Numbered from the stretch's first letter, positions 10,008 to 25,000 are shown. The stretch: DNA of 64,000 nt from Sthenelais limicola (GCA_942159475.1 OW804094.1:57904966-57968965); one strand, 5' to 3'. The notes: generated by a model from the sequence alone, not told the origin. A program made the numbers and translations.

Positions 10008-13000
10008 CAATAAACAAAACCATAACCAACTTACTAGTCCCTGTCCTCCTTGTTTACGGGTAATATCACATCCCTAGATTTTAAATCTTATTAAATCCTC
10101 ATTATTTCTGTTTTCAAATAGGTTTCCAGCGTTAAGTTTGGCAAGTCTAACATTTAAATAAAAAAGGGATCGTTCCATTTCTTTCTCGGGAGATACCCAG
10201 AGAAAGAGGGAGAGGGAAAAAAGAAGAGGCGAGGGGAAAAAGAGAGAATTACACACCTAACCTGATATATTCCAAGTGCCGAAGGCGCTTGTATAAAGCT
10301 AAAACTGTTGCAAGTAGATTCACTAAACTCTCAGTTGGATCGGGGCGAGTCAACAGTATACACCCACCCTCCCACCAGCCCGCACCGCACTTGCTCTCTC
10401 CCTTGCACCCCAATCCGACGGCACCATCAGCAGCTGATGCCCCAACTAAACGCACTCAACCAGAACGAGCGCGCCAAAAACCGAAACTCTAGAGAAGTTT
10501 TATTGCGCAGTCAGCTGTTGGTGAGGGATATTGGCAGTGAGTGATGGGGTGTTAGGGGAGAGGGTAAAGACGGACACCAAATGATGCGAAATGAAATGAG
10601 ATCAAAGGTCAGAGATAAAAACTATACAGCCACTTAACTTAGCCATCCATCCAGACCGCCCATAGATCTAAAGTTGGCTTTTGAGACAAGAGCCTTCTGT
10701 ATTAAAACAGGTGGGCATGAGACGAGCGGCGCAGCCAGGAATCGTCATACAACTTGCCTTGTTGCACTCACTCTCTAATTCACAGTGGCTTGTGGGCAAC
10801 CACGTAGTTACGTAATAAGGCAATGTCTTTGATGAGCGCTTAAAGATAAAGGAATTTTCAACATAGGTCGGAAGTTTGGGTTTACATCCGTAATGGGTGG
10901 TGCAGGATGTGGCTTCTAGAAGTTCTAAGCTGTAAAGGGATAACTTCTATAATAAAACAATTAGTTGGTAATGTCAAAGTGGGAGCCATGTATCAAAGAA
11001 TCATGTGGTTTCCCTGGCCTCTCGGCCATTAATAATAGCTTGAATGTGTGATCTTCTATCAACTAAACAACCCTGGCTCTTTCCTGAAAGCGAATTGACT
11101 AGGTGTCATCCTCTACGCCTAAAGACCGTCAGGTTTTGTATTATTCCACTGGGCAATTGGCTGATTATTAGGCTATGAAAAAAGCAATGGCGAGTGCATC
11201 TTAGGGGTCTCATCAATTTCACCAGCCCACTTCCAAATAGCTGGCTACCACCATGTGTATATGTAGTTAGGATGTTTTAACTGCACCCATGAAAGTGAAA
11301 TTTTACTAATAAAAGAACATAGCGGAACTTAGACTGAAGAAAGTAGCATGAAAAATAAATAATTAACTTGATTGATCAATTCATAAAAAGTCAAGATAAT
11401 TTTTTATGAAGATAATTTTTTTGATTAGACCACCGACAAATGGTTACTTCAAAGGATGCCATACATTCAAGGACAAGACATTTCTAAGCTTGTGGCTGTA
11501 AGCTTAATTAGAAGTGCCGCATGGGAATTTATTAACGACTTGTAATGTTCCATGACTGAAAACGCCAATGTGAGCGAGTTGGACAACAATTCAACAGGTG
11601 GTATTTTTTAACTGTCAGGCGGACTTTTGATGTTTTCCATCGTGAGAAAACGCACCTTAACAGAGCATGAACCGTTAATAACCTTTCACTATAATCTCAA
11701 GTATGCCAGCTTTTTCTCCTCATGGCACTCGTCACTCATGAGATCTCCAAGGAATTTATATCCTTATCTACTTTATTACAAGACCCAATTCCTCATGGTG
11801 GCGTTCTTTGAGAAATGATTTTGATTCTCTGGCGGCTTTTCTCTAATCTTGTAAGACATAAATTTAGTACATTTATTTAGATTTTGAACAATTTTACTTC
11901 AATTCTTACTGGTTTCTATCATATATATCTTATACTATAAGTTATAGTTCTGGGATTCTAACAAGCGACGACACAAAGTGACAAACGATAGCACCTTCAA
12001 ATCAGTATCTATTGTGAGTGATAGTGATTCAATGACGTGACTGATCTGAATACGTGTCGTTGACTTATCTCATGAGACAGACACATTACTTATTTGTTTA
12101 TACCGCATCTATGTTCTACAGAGGCTGGACAGAGTGTAGTTATAATAATTGATAACAAACAACATACAGTAACAAGGAACTGGTCATGCCACGGTTTATC
12201 TGCGAGTCTCCCTTGAAATATAGCTAAGATAAAAAAAAAGAAAAGGCGTACATGAACCCGCACGGTACAATACCATCTTTTTTCACCCGCCCACCCACCA
12301 ACACCCTACAATTCACTTCAGTGATTCGTTTATGGCTCCTGCTGTCGGCACTTGTTTGGCGGCGCCTTAACTACTTTAAAGGAGATGGTAATTGGAGAGC
12401 AACCAAAGAAGTTCAATTAATGCCTTGAGGTGCCTCTGATGTTTGACCCGCTGGTAGTTTGCAGTATGTAATGGGGTCGTAGAAAGTATAAAACGTAACT
12501 GATAACATTTCCTTTCAAGTCATGCACAATCTAGCAAGTATGTATGTGATGTGGTCAACATGCAGGTTTGATGCTGCGAATGTGGTGTTCAATCAGGAAG
12601 GAGTGCTTGACATGTAATCAAAGTGATTAATTGCGAGATGACCAATGTTGTAAAAGGAAGACTGGGCGCACCATGATTACCATGTCACAGGAGGGATGCA
12701 TTGTTGCTGAGAAATTGTTCTGTTTGATACTATTATTTGATACATTATTGCTGAGAAATGGTTTTGTTTGATGCCGATACTATTGATACCATTCTTCGCA
12801 AACTAGAACCTTTACACACGTTTGCGACTGTAAACCATTCCTCATCTGTTGGTGAAAATAGGGATATTATTATCACGTAGATAATATGATCCCTGTACAT
12901 CATCAACATTGACATATTATATATATATCAGTTGTTTACATTATTCAAGTTACTTGATTGAGGCATTTTGTTATACCTCCTTGTAGGATGTTTTGACTCC

Positions 13001-15260
13001 ACCCATAAGCAATACCAACGCTCGTTTTGGTCTGATCCTCGCCGAGGTTCATATGAGTAAGGAAGTAATATTTCCAAAATCCATATGGAATAACAGCTCA
13101 ATTCTAAGAATTTAATTGAGGTACATCGTGCTCACCATCTTTGTACATGTATGTATTGCCTTGATGACTCTAAACCCTTAATATGCAGCGTTTATGGCAA
13201 TTAAGCTACAATCACGCTTATTATATTGTGACTAATTCATCAGCAGACTCAGTGATGACAACCCATGGGGTGACAAAGGGTCCATATCAGACATGTGAAT
13301 AAGCCCAGCTAAAGCGCGTGAGCCAACTTCCTCAACCCCTGTGCGGGGACTAGTCAGCACTATTTCCCTCCTAAGTTGGGTGTCGGGAGTGAACGTCATG
13401 TATGCAAGTATAAACTTTGAGATAACTGTGGTTGGTTGCTATCGTCCTCTCAAATCATGTTTTCCTTGTAATACTACAAGTAATAGTATCAGTGTGTGTA
13501 TCCCCATAACACTCATCAGAATAACCTCTTCCTATCTGTTAAGTGTATACTAGTAAAATCGTAATGACTTTTTAATGGCCACACTTACTTCATCAATCTT
13601 GTATTTTGTTTGATTACTATATAGTTTGAGGTCTTCCTATACTTGGGCCCAATCCCCAAATTCCCGGACAATAAATAGTGCAGCAGTATATTGCCAATAA
13701 CTGAGGACTATAGCTACAATTACATTTTTCAAGATACACTTTCTGTGATGAGTTACAGCCCTTGCCATAAATACTGAAGCCTCTCTGAACGTTGCTCTCA
13801 ACATCTCCTCTTCATTATAACGAGTTCTCTGTAGTGTAGCCGGGACAATTAATTAAGGCCATTTATGCACACCAAGTCCCACCTCCCTGGCCTATTTTGG
13901 GACCAAATCGGTTGCCAACCTACCCAGCACCAATAGATTCCCAGGTACATGAAGCAATTATGCTAAATGGAGTTTTTCATATCAGGATTACAGGTAAATA
14001 AACAACATTTTATGCAAACAACTATTGTGATGCGCAAAATGTAGGCTAAATGAACCAGAATCACGTGAAAGAATAATAAATATCTGCGATAATTGGGAAT
14101 GATATTATACCAACGTATGAAAAGTATTCGCCGGGGCATTTTTTGGTTTAGACGCCCTCGACTGCCTCTTGACAAGCTGGGACATCTGCATCGAAATCGA
14201 GTACAGGGCAAGTTGGGAGCCTGTCGCACCATCTCACGGGTGAGTGCATAATGGCCTGGGCCGGATCATCGTTTCGTTTGTCCCCGCGAAAAAACACACA
14301 TAATGGCTTCACGGTGACAGCCGCCCAGAGCCGGGTGTAGGGTGTCAGCTATTAGGGGAAATGCTTGGTAAACACTGCTTCCCGAGTGAGCAACTGAAAA
14401 GCAGATGATGATTATACCACCCGCCCGGGATTACCTTTATTTAGTCTCAGCTCAATTAAAAGTGAAACTGTTTTGATACTGGGTGGGAGGCGAAATATGA
14501 AATATTTTTATTGTTTGTATACCATCAATTCAATCAACTCTCAAACAGGGCCGGACTGTAGGCTACCCATCCCATAATGCATAAATCACGGTCCGCAAAC
14601 GTATGCCATTATACCCGTATGCGAGGTTATCTTAGTGCATTGTACACAAATAATCGGTTGAAGGTATTTCTTGCTTTTTATGAACTTTTTTCTTCTTTTT
14701 GCATGAGGGGTTTCCCCTTTTTCTAGAAGCTTGGGTACAGAAATTGAATGACATCTGGTTAATCTGTCATCCCGGTTTCCGGATTTTTACTTCCTGGATC
14801 ATAAAAATAAAATGCTCCAACAATGGATGACCTTTTCCTCATTCGGTTGTCTTCACGTATTTACAAAATGTGTGGGGACATTATTGAATTGACGTTTAGT
14901 GTCGTTTTATTAATGCCGTTGGCTAACACTGCGACGTCTACAACCATGACAAATAAGTCGAGGAGGACATGTCAATCTAGACTCTGTCCAGCCTCTGTAG
15001 AACCAACGTTGGTAGAACCTAGACTTCAAAGAGTACCGGTATAGGCTAGCATTGGGGGTGGTTTTCGTCGTGCCCTGAAAGAGTTACGCATGTTTAAATT
15101 TGACAGGGTGAGTCTAATTCATACAGCGATATTTAATCAAAATCTATAAGTATTAGAAAGTTTCAAGCCTACACGGATGTTATGTGCAGTGTACTCAGAT
15201 GGATGAGATTGGATGGGAGGGTGATTTTCATGAGATTAGCTGTATAGTGATGTTTATTTA
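10008..15260. other. Long non-coding interval, no gene recognised
   Basis: About 5 kb with only short, unconvincing open frames. A purine-rich patch lies near 10195-10250 and a C-rich patch near 10350-10440. The phrase cagaggctggacaga occurs at about 12119 and, reversed, at about 14985, and adjoins the family copy at 15263. Low repeat density makes this the likeliest place for long-range cis-regulatory DNA, but I see no specific element. Confidence 0.4.
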
Positions 15261-15262
15261 GG

Positions 15263-15484
15263 TTCTTCAGAGGCTGGACAGGGTTGTAGGCTCAAAGTTG
15301 AGAGAGTCCCTTCAATCTGAGGGGAAATGCCACTATAATCCCACTAAAGCGGCAACATACTAGTAACTATTATAACCCCATTAGTACGTCTACTCCTGTC
15401 AGAAAAGCAATTAGCGCAGTAGGCGTCCAATCACTGACACGGCATTGTTATCTCATCTGAGAGGCTTTGGGCCTTGTAGACTGA
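15263..15484 (+). repeat. CAGTCTAGGC family copy
   Basis: Forward copy: gtaggctcaaagttgagaga, cccttcaatctgagggg, then agcgcagtaggcgtccaatc and gggccttgtagactg. It retains the 3' arm of the internal hairpin (agtaggcgtcc) shared with the copies at 26.2 and 27.9 kb. Confidence 0.7.
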
Positions 15485-16932
15485 TGTAACCCACTTTACA
15501 ATATTACGTTTTTGAAATCGCATCTAATACTCACAAGGTCTGGCCAAAGACTTTTTTTTATTAAAGGTGTTGGTCCTTTATGTTCTTTCTCACGTGAAGG
15601 TAAACTACCTTTAACATGTTGTCGAGCATCGATTCCAATTTCCTTGGTTGAATGCATGTTAATGAGAACAAAGGCCCTTTAACAGGTGTATCCCTGGCAC
15701 ACAGTGAGAGAGAGAGAGCATGGGAACCTCACCACCTGCCTACACTCTCTCCTCTCCTCCCCAAGATCTGTTTTCCTGTGTTTGTATTGAAACCAGTTCA
15801 AGAACAATTTTAAAACAGTCATATCTAACAACATCATCGCGTAGACGTTGGTTGGGTTATACTTGTCCACAGCGAAAAATAATTCGTGATGGTAGAGGTC
15901 GAAATTATATTTATATTTCTATTAGCTAGGACAGGTATATGTCCGAACATATTTCAAATTGGTACAACAATAGAGTATAATTTGAGTTTACTGATACATG
16001 AATAGGCCTAATAATTCATAATATTTTACCACAGACTGACGAGATTATAGAATGTGTAATCTCAAGGTGTAATGTAGAATAGTTCCGAATATAGGATTTG
16101 TAGAGTTGACGTTCTTCCGTCCCGACCAAATCTCACCTTTACGGCAAATAAAGTTACTCTAAACCCTGAGCGAACAAGTAAAACAACCTCAATGGAAGAT
16201 AAACATGTTTTGTTTCTTACAAATATAAGCCAGACAGGTGGGCCGGCTTGGAACCCATGTATTAGCGATAGGTTTCAGGTGGTGTCAATTCGCGAGTAGT
16301 AGAGGAAATCGGGACATTGTTCGTGGCAACTCAAAACCACGTGGCCCCTCACCAAGCATCCCCAAACGTGCAATTCAAAGTACCTGCGCCTCCGAGAAGT
16401 GGAAGTCAGAGTAGGCAGTTCACGCGATGCCTTCACACTCCTGCTTAAATACTTATTAGAGAGGTCATTATACTTCAACAGCATGATGTCACCTATAATT
16501 AGGGTAATCATGAGGCGTTCTATGGTGAATGGACTGTGGACAGAAGCGTGAAGCCCTTGGCATTCCCAGTTTGTTTTCGAGTAGTCTGAAGTTCCATAGG
16601 GTATCTAGTGCTAAAGAGTTCAGCCTTTGTGGATATAGATATTATGGGAGATGATATTATAGAAGATTACATTAATTTTGTTCCTGCCAATACGATTCAA
16701 ACTCAAATTATTTTCTATTTCGGAAAAAGCTGGATTTCTCTTCTAAAGATGTAACATCATGAACATCATTTTTCTCATGTTGCCTCCGGAAAAACAATGA
16801 CATGAAAGGTTGAGTACATTTTACATGGGTTTTTATTAGGACCATATATACCGGGTACATAGGAATTTACTTCTCGATGGAACATGGTCAAAGGTGGGTG
16901 GTGTATGCTAATAAGACAATAACGGCCATAAA
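15485..16932. other. Non-coding, no gene recognised
   Basis: Contains a GA/CT microsatellite near 15706-15720 and otherwise unremarkable sequence. Confidence 0.4.
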
Positions 16933-18363
16933 CACTGTGCTTACGCCTGTCTCCGTAATTCGAATTACATGGGTACCAGGGGAGTTCAGCTCCTATGTGT
17001 TTTCTTTCAATTACAGTTAGATGAATGGTTTAATATAAAGTCTGAATTGGCAGATCTCTTGCAATGTTGTTTAGCAATAGTTTGGTGTGCATTAATAGGA
17101 CAAAAAACTTATTGTCAATTGCTTCATGATTGGTGTTTGAACAAAATCCATAGTACTACTGTAATTCTGTTTTTGCCGATTCGAGGTACCTCTGTAATTC
17201 ACTTTTAATACCACTGTAATTCAAGTATCTACTATAGCAGTAGCTGTGTGTTGGCTGGGTGTAGGCCTGCATATGGTTAATTCTCATGACTCCTCATCAA
17301 ATGTAAAAAAATGTTGGGAACAAATTATGTTTAGATATATGAAAATAATTTGGTGTCTATGAAGCTGACATCATGGAGTTACTATGGGGATAGTTTGGGT
17401 AGGTTCTTTCTGTTTATTGTTGCCATGGCAACTGATTAATATCATTGGGCCCAGATTTCTGTCATTACCCTTACACCCCTGACCTTATTTCAGTTGGATC
17501 TAAATAAAATAATACTATTGTCAATATCTCATGTGTTTCTTTCTTAGTATAGGATGCATGGGGGGGGGGGGGGGGGGTGCATGGGGGAGGTCCCTATTTC
17601 TTTGTCACTATTAAAGCTTTACTCTCAGCTACCATTGGTCAAGAACTACTATTATTCTGGTCCAATCAATCTAAAGGTAATTTGATCAGAATATGGAGGA
17701 TTTTGTCCAGTCATTTTTGCTACAAGACTGTTAAAACATTCCCATTTGCATTCGGAGGACCCACCCAAATTAGGTGGTTTAGATGGGAATTTGAGGTAAA
17801 ATCATTACAACAATAAGATCAACTTCAATCAATTATCATTTTTTTCAATCAATTATCATTTATTTTTATACCCATTGTATGTGTATACCATTGGCATTGC
17901 GTGTATTTGAAGAGTATAAAAATTGTATATGCCAAGAAGGCAGGATATCTTTAATAAAACAAAAAAAATCAAAATAAAATTAAGGGATGGGGTTTTTAGT
18001 TGATACCCATTGTTTGGAGAATAGGAGACCCCCACATTGAAGGTTGGAACCTCCTGACTAATTGAGTGAATTACAGTGGTACTTGCCAGAAAGTCAGTTA
18101 GAATTACAGAGGTACCAAAACTGAATTACAGAGGTACTGCCGATTTTCTTCATGCACAGATCATGAAGCAACAATAGATTTTTTGCCCTAATATTACATA
18201 CCCAACTATTGCTAAACACCATTGCAAGAGATCTGCCGATTCAGATTTTATATTAAACCATTCATTTAACTATACTTGGAAGAAAAGACAGAGGAGCTGA
18301 ACTCACCTTCCGCCATCTTGTATCCATGTAATTCGAATTACAGAGACAGGCGTATACACAGTG
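16933..18363. mobile_element. Transib/ProtoRAG-like non-autonomous element, copy 1
   Basis: The left end begins CACTGTGCTTACGCCTGTCT and the right end is its near-perfect inverse, closing in CACAGTG. The exact flanking duplication ATAAA occurs at 16928-16932 and 18364-18368. Terminal inverted repeats run for roughly 250-300 bases and contain the palindrome GTAATTCGAATTAC and repeated GGTACCTCTGTAATTC-like words. The interior holds a poly-G/CATGGGGG tract (about 17558-17590) and a 79-codon open frame (17577-17816) that is also open in copy 2; no transposase is present. A 5-bp TSD with CACTGTG termini matches what is known for Transib and RAG-like transposons; CACTA (2-3 bp) and Chapaev (4 bp) elements share the CAC start but not the TSD length. 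Superfamily is inferred. Confidence 0.7.
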
Positions 18364-18368
18364 ATAAA

Positions 18369-20945
18369 ACTATTCGGCAGTAAGTTACGATGAGTTTAAA
18401 AGAGTAAATATTGAAATTGTTTTGGAATTGAAACCATTATACAGTGTACCTTTACTTTCCCAGGCATATGGCGGGCGATCAAAAATATCCGCCTAGGGGA
18501 TTGGGGGTTGACAGGAATTGAACAATCTGGCCTAAAAGCCTCTCTCTCTCATGTTAATAAGATCGGGCATTTTAGTTCTAAGTGGGGGGTTTATACAACC
18601 CTAGAGTGGGACCCGCCTTAAATCCATTATAACAAGCAGGCAGGACAGTGGTCAATCCTTGTCGCGTTCGCCATTCAGTTGTCCATTCAGATACTTATCA
18701 ATTGGCTTGAGTATATAGGCGACAGTGAGCCCTATGACATCCAATGATCAAAGGGTCCTCATGCCTGGCTACCTCGCAAACAAAGATGTACCCATGCGAG
18801 AGGCTCCATTAAGTTTGTTGCCTGGCGACTTGGCAATTTGTCTCAGTGGTCATAGGGCTATTCCTTATACCGGGCATTGTCAAAGGAGGAAGGGCAGCCT
18901 GGTCTTTGTATATCGGCCATGGTATGTCCTTCCCAAGGCTTCCCCTTGGCCTAAGCTCTGCCTAAGGGCACGTTTCCCACACAGGTCCCTGCGCCCAGTG
19001 ATTAGTGAGTTTGCTCGTTAGGAGATCGGCGTCATAAGGACTGCACCCCTGTCGCTCTATATTATTCGTCAAGCTTGGGCAACTTTCTCTCTCTCTCTTG
19101 TTACACGTAATAGTTTGATCATTTAAAACCTGACACGATGCCCTGCAACATTTCCTTTGTTAGATACTGAGTGTAAGGAAATAACCTCCCATCCTGTCAA
19201 CTGAACTGAAAAGGAATGACATCCAATGGGAGTTTTCCGACTGCCACTTAATTTAGCAGCTTATTTCCTTTTGTTTAGGAGAAAGTAGCAATTAACTTGA
19301 CTAAAAGTGCTATATCGTTTGGATGCGATTTGAGAGAATAAAAAGGGGGTTTCTAAAATAATATGTGTATGCTTCAGCCTCCAACAGCAGAGCTTATTCC
19401 TTGCGTTTCCTTAGTCATACTAGATTAGTAGAATCTCGCCCTGCTTTGGGAGGTTGGCCCCTAGTATGGACTTTGAGGTATGATTAACTGCGCCCCACGA
19501 AGTGGAAACGTTTGAATTCGAAATAAAGTAGAATCGGTTGCATTACGGAAATAGAATACAATAGATTGATAGCATCGCATTTTCTGTATTTTTATTTTAT
19601 CGTCCAGGATGATAACATCCACCAGCCTTAAATTGAAAACTTTAAAATTTAGTTTTCCATCCAGATGTCATGACATCACGTTTCTCAACTAAATCCAAAT
19701 GCCAGGCCGAAGCAGATAAATGACAACGAATTTTATCACGCGGGTACAAGTGCACTTTTGTTCCCACGAAGAATCTAACAAACAGCTGATCCCGTTCATG
19801 CAATGCGCTGGCCTGGCTGACTCCCTTGGCATCTTTGCGATGTCATGTTTTCATCCCTGGGCCAAATAATTGTTCCGTCACGATGATGAATTGATTCATG
19901 GCCGGGGTGTTATGGAAGAAGGAATCAGACCTGTCACTCACTGTAGTAGCCCCTGCCCACCCGGGCCCAAACAACCACCCGCGGAGTCACCAGCTGATAA
20001 ATCGCAAGCAGGCCTTCCGCCGCTCCACTACGGCAGCAACCCTCCCCCGGCCCCTCCCGACCTTCCACCACTTTCAGTACCTACAACCACCCACCCGCTG
20101 AATCCATCCACTTCACACCTCCTGCATCCCCCTCCTCCCACCGCCGCCGCCGCGGCCCCCCTTCCTTCCCCCACAGCTCATCCCGGTCCAGCTCGCCTGA
20201 GAAACCCATATGTGATTCCCCGATGCGTGTGTGCTCGCCAGGCAAGTGACAAAGTTAGTTTTTAGCTACTCAGAGCACGCAAGCTCGATTTAGTCCCGCC
20301 CTTCTCTTTTTTCAACCTTCTCATAAGCCTAAGGGGACAGTTTCCCAGCTCCCGTCATTCTTTTTAAAACCCCGCACTTTAATGCCTTCGAAATTATTTT
20401 TGGCTGGAGACTTCCGGTAAAATTACAAGCATGTCTTTAATGATTATATGATGATAATGATTAATAAACTAACTACTTGTCATCTAATTGTAGATTTTCA
20501 TATACCGTATTATGTCGAACCGCTCTCTCTCTCGAGAAATGTATTCATTGTTTGGTTATAGTATATGTTGTTTTCCCCGTTGTGTAATATCATTTCAGAC
20601 TAATAATTATTTTTTGTTCAAATTTATTTATTCATGAAGATTTACAAAAACAATCTAGACCATCAAGAGATTATTTAACAGGTTACATTTAGTCTTCCGC
20701 CATGCATCAACTTGTGAATTATTCAGTTGAATATGAATAATTATTCCCCATCCTTTGAGACGAGAATCCGGGTATTTTACAGGTGGCGCTACGATCGGCG
20801 GCAAACGCTCGGGTGAATACAACAGCTGAAACCCATTGGCGCTAATGCTAAAATACCTGTTTTCAACCCCTTTGAAATATTATATAAACGGCTCAAAAAG
20901 CTATGATCTTACATGGATATATCAATTATTGTTCACACATTGCAG
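18369..20945. other. Non-coding, GC-rich patch at 19.9-20.3 kb
   Basis: No gene supported. A Pro/Ala-rich frame at 19870-20265 arises from C-rich sequence, starts with TTG and has no domain. CT runs occur near 18540 and 19085. Confidence 0.4.
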
Positions 20946-20947
20946 TT

Positions 20948-21031
20948 GCTTGTTCCGTTTTGCCGACAATTGTCTCATTTACCACCATCGCTTGTTCCGT
21001 TTTGCCGACAATTTTCTCAGTTATCACCATT
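20948..21031. repeat. 42-bp tandem duplication
   Basis: gcttgttccgttttgccgac begins at 20948 and again at 20990. The two 42-base units differ at a few positions only. Confidence 0.85.
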
Positions 21032-21863
21032 TGTGATTTAAGAAATCGAGGGGGAAAGTTAGAGATTTTAAGCTTGGTTGCTATGTTCGGCAAGGGCTGG
21101 AATCCCCGATGGCCCGGCCCACTGCCCGCCAGTGGGCCAAACGTAAACAATGGGATGAATCTAAGGATTACTGTTGTTTTTAGGCAATAAATGTTGCGGA
21201 AATGTTTCTGATGTCCATGATAAATATATTTTATGATATGGAGTTAATATTACATATGATTAATACTAGTTCAAAATTGGACAAAATCAGTTCGTTCCTA
21301 GACTTGTGGATACACTGGCACGTCACCAGATGAGCGGAGGCTGTCTCAAAGATATTTTGTTATGAGCGACCCATTGACATCTGAACAAGTGTTAGGCCAC
21401 TTAGGGTTTCAGGGATTTGGCCTTGGGGATTTGGTTCACTCCCTAACTGAGCGGTAGGAGAAGGGTAACAAACGTCGATCTATTAATTAGGGAGATGTCA
21501 GAGGGGCATCTCATTTATCACCAACAGAACATGAGAAATCCACATAATTCACTTATTAGCGACAATCAGTATTTACCCATCTAGGCAAGCGCTGTGGAAC
21601 CAATGTTATCAACTCATGATTTAGAGGCCATCCATCAAAACGTTGTAAAAAATAAACAGGATCGCATGACTCATTCAACTCTATTGCATTATCAATTCGC
21701 CCATTTGAATACCTTCCGGGATACAAGGGTCAATTTGAATGGACACTTTTGAGTGGAATCATCAATACGTTTTGTGTATCATGTTTTGTAAAATAAATAT
21801 TTTACCCTCCCCAATTATGAAGATCACCGGTACAGGACTGAGGTACAACAAGATTAGCTAAAT

Positions 21864-22082
21864 ACAGTCTAGGCTCAAATCCTTGGACCAACGAGGGTAC
21901 AAACTCGAGGGATCCAAACTCGTTGCTTGGACTAATGGGTTTCCTGGTCCAGGACTAGGCGTCCTAATGAGATTTTAATGATATGTTGTGGTAATAATGG
22001 AAATATAATGGCACTTTGCGGTTTTGAACGAGAGGCTTTTCCTCAGTTTGAAAGGACTCTCTCATCTTTGAGCCTGAACTGA
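21864..22082 (-). repeat. CAGTCTAGGC family copy
   Basis: Starts cagtctaggctcaaa and ends gagcctgaactg. It includes gactaggcgtcctaatgaga and ggcactttgcggttttg. Both edges carry the CAGTCTAGGC/GCCTnGACTG words, so this copy shows the family's terminal inversion. Confidence 0.7.
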
Positions 22083-25000
22083 ATACATCGTACTTATCTT
22101 TACCAGTAGAGTTAGTTGACCGGGTATCGAGCGAAGCTGCATGTAATGACAGATATTTTCTTTATTGCACTAAAATGTAAAATGAGAAATACACATCTGA
22201 TTTTTTGCGTTCTTCCAGTGTGTTGTCGATATTGAAGAAACGACTAATGTCAAAAGTATAACGTGCGAATTCCTTGTGTACCATACATGTATCTTATTAG
22301 ATGTTCTCCAAAAGACCTGATTATTTCATATGCTATACATGTATGAATGTGTGTTCAACAGAATTAAGAATTTCTTCGGGCAAAATATATGATCTAAATA
22401 TACTAAGAATTTCATTCTTGTTTGCAGTACTATAATTTATAGAGCGTTTCGATGCTATAATAGTGTTACCGAGTGAAGGTATTGTTTGGCCCAGTTCACT
22501 TCAATCTTTATGAACATGAAGCATTTCTATAAATAAAATTTACCCATCGTTAGTGACAATTACTTCCTCCACCCTTGTCGGAATGTTGAATAGAGCATTT
22601 GAAGCGTCTACCTGCGTGACTGATTAGATGTTTCTTTTATTTGTTTGTGCATTCAACCTCTAAATAAACTTTCTTCAGGTAATCCCATTTCGATACCTTT
22701 AGATCAAGTTAAGAATCTGACCAACACATGCATACATGTGTAGTAAGAACCTGTTCAACACCTTTGGGCGCTCGCCGATTTAGAGCTCGATTACGCAACA
22801 GCATTCCTAAGAGTTAATGTATTTGACCCATATTAGGGAGGTCAGTTCAGTTGCCGCTTGGGCTCAGTAAGCACACACATCTTGAGAGGGTCCCTATTGG
22901 TTACATCACTTTCAACACCAAAGGGATAAAAGTCTTATCGTCGATTGCGTAATGAGGTTTGCCCCTTGAAAGAAAACAGATCCAAGCATGTGTGCCTATT
23001 TAGGAAGCTGTACCCCGAGGCAAGAAGTGGCGGCGCTGTCACTGCAAAGGCTTTGTAAAATCCACAAAAGGCTGCATTAAACTGTGGTGATGATGCGCAC
23101 ACAAGCCTGAGATAGTGTAATCCTGTATAGCAAATACACCCCCAGATACAACAGGTTGTGAAAATGGCGGGAAAACCTATTTGTTTTGTAAACCCAAGGG
23201 CTTGTCTATATTTAGGAGGAAATCCAATCCAATGGAGAGCCACCCATACGAAATCTTTTATTATTGGCTAAAGGGCATGAACATGTAAGATGACATCGAA
23301 ACTGTCCTGCCTGCTTGGTAATGTGTGCTCCTGAATATAGTATGTAGCCATCAAAACAGCAGATATACATGCAACAGCGATTTGACATTTATGTTTATCG
23401 AGCTATTGCGGGACCCCCTTAATTACAGCCATTCTCTGACAGGTGTTCCTCGATTTATTCTAACACGCAATTAGCATTACGGTCCTCGTGGTATATGTAC
23501 TTACCTTTCCATATATAATGACCCGCTCATTGATTACTGATAGGATAATTCGGCGAATAATTATGAGGGGAAGTAAATAAGCAGTGGCACACGTCAGCAT
23601 CATTGTTCCTCCATGGGGGACAATGTGCATGCCGATTTCCTACTGTCAGGGTGCTAACGTGGTCTTTGTTGTCTTGCACGTGTTATCATCCTTACTCACC
23701 TTTGGTTGCCACAGTGAATGACTCACAGGGACACTTTGACTCATCAAACACACTCGGACAATAACGCGTCCAGCGCGCCAAATCTACATGAGCGCCTGAC
23801 ACCGAGACAACCGAGACAATCAAATGTCGTCTGCTCAGAAGACGACACATACACACCGAATTATTTCTATCTTTTTGCTGTTGTTTTTCTTTTGCACTTT
23901 TCGTTAAATTTAGGCTTGATGCTATCTCAATAAGGAAGCATGTCACCCGGCAACCTAATTTTGTTCTGAGATGAATATGGAGTCCACGAATTTTACTGTT
24001 CACAAAATTGTATATCTCCTAGTCGGTCCTTAATTCGAAATGTGTCACACCTCCTTCATAAATGACATCTTTAAACTCCCTTATGATCCAGATTTAATTT
24101 GAACCATTACGGCAATTAATTCAGCATAGGTCAAATTAACAATATGGGGGAGGGTGCAGGAAGAGTCGCCATCTGTTCGCGAGGAAAGCTTGGCCCCAGA
24201 CTTTGTCATGCTTGACTTCTTTCTACTGCTCCAAATAAGGAGGGGACGCCAAGGTGTAATAACTGTGACTGACCAATGGTGCCCCTGATTGATCATTGCC
24301 ACATTGATTTTCTTACGTTACATATCCGACCATACTCTCAAGGCTATCTCGCTTCAAGTACACCCTTACAGGGTAAAAATAAATACTACATGGACACATT
24401 GTCACGCGTGCTTTCATTCGCTGAGAATTATTATGATCTATTGTTAAAATTAATTATCTGTCTGAGAATAGCGACTCATAAGTTATATTCTGTAATATGC
24501 AGAATAAAAACATTCCAAGCAACCAAAACACTTTGCAACGCTTTAATAATAATATAGTTAAAATGATAAATCCACAATCTAAATTAACAATAAACCCCCG
24601 AGCTTTTTATTTTTGTTTTATTTAATCTTATCTTATGTATTAAATAAAGCAATCTACAGTATTTCTTTCTTTACAAATATATTAGAAATAAACATAATTC
24701 GAAGTCAAGTGAAGTCCATTTCAGGTCGCATAGATAGAATAATAAACATCCCCTAGTGAAAAAAGAGCGTGTTGTAGTGTAAAGCTTTCCATCCTTCCTG
24801 CCATCACTGCCTTTTGTGAGAGAGGCAGCAAATCTGGGTCGGAGTTTATTCGTTGGTCATGGGTGCCGCGTCGCGTGCCGACCAAATACCCACTTCAATG
24901 GGCAGCGCTCACCGCGTCCCCCTGAAACTAATTTCCAAGTGATCTGTCAACAGGAAGGGAGAGAAGTTAGGTTTCGCTGGCGGCCGAGGATCGCCGATGC

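Noticed and set aside
19870..20265. 131-codon Pro-rich frame
   Set aside because: Starts with TTG, arises from C-rich DNA, with no domain or splice evidence.
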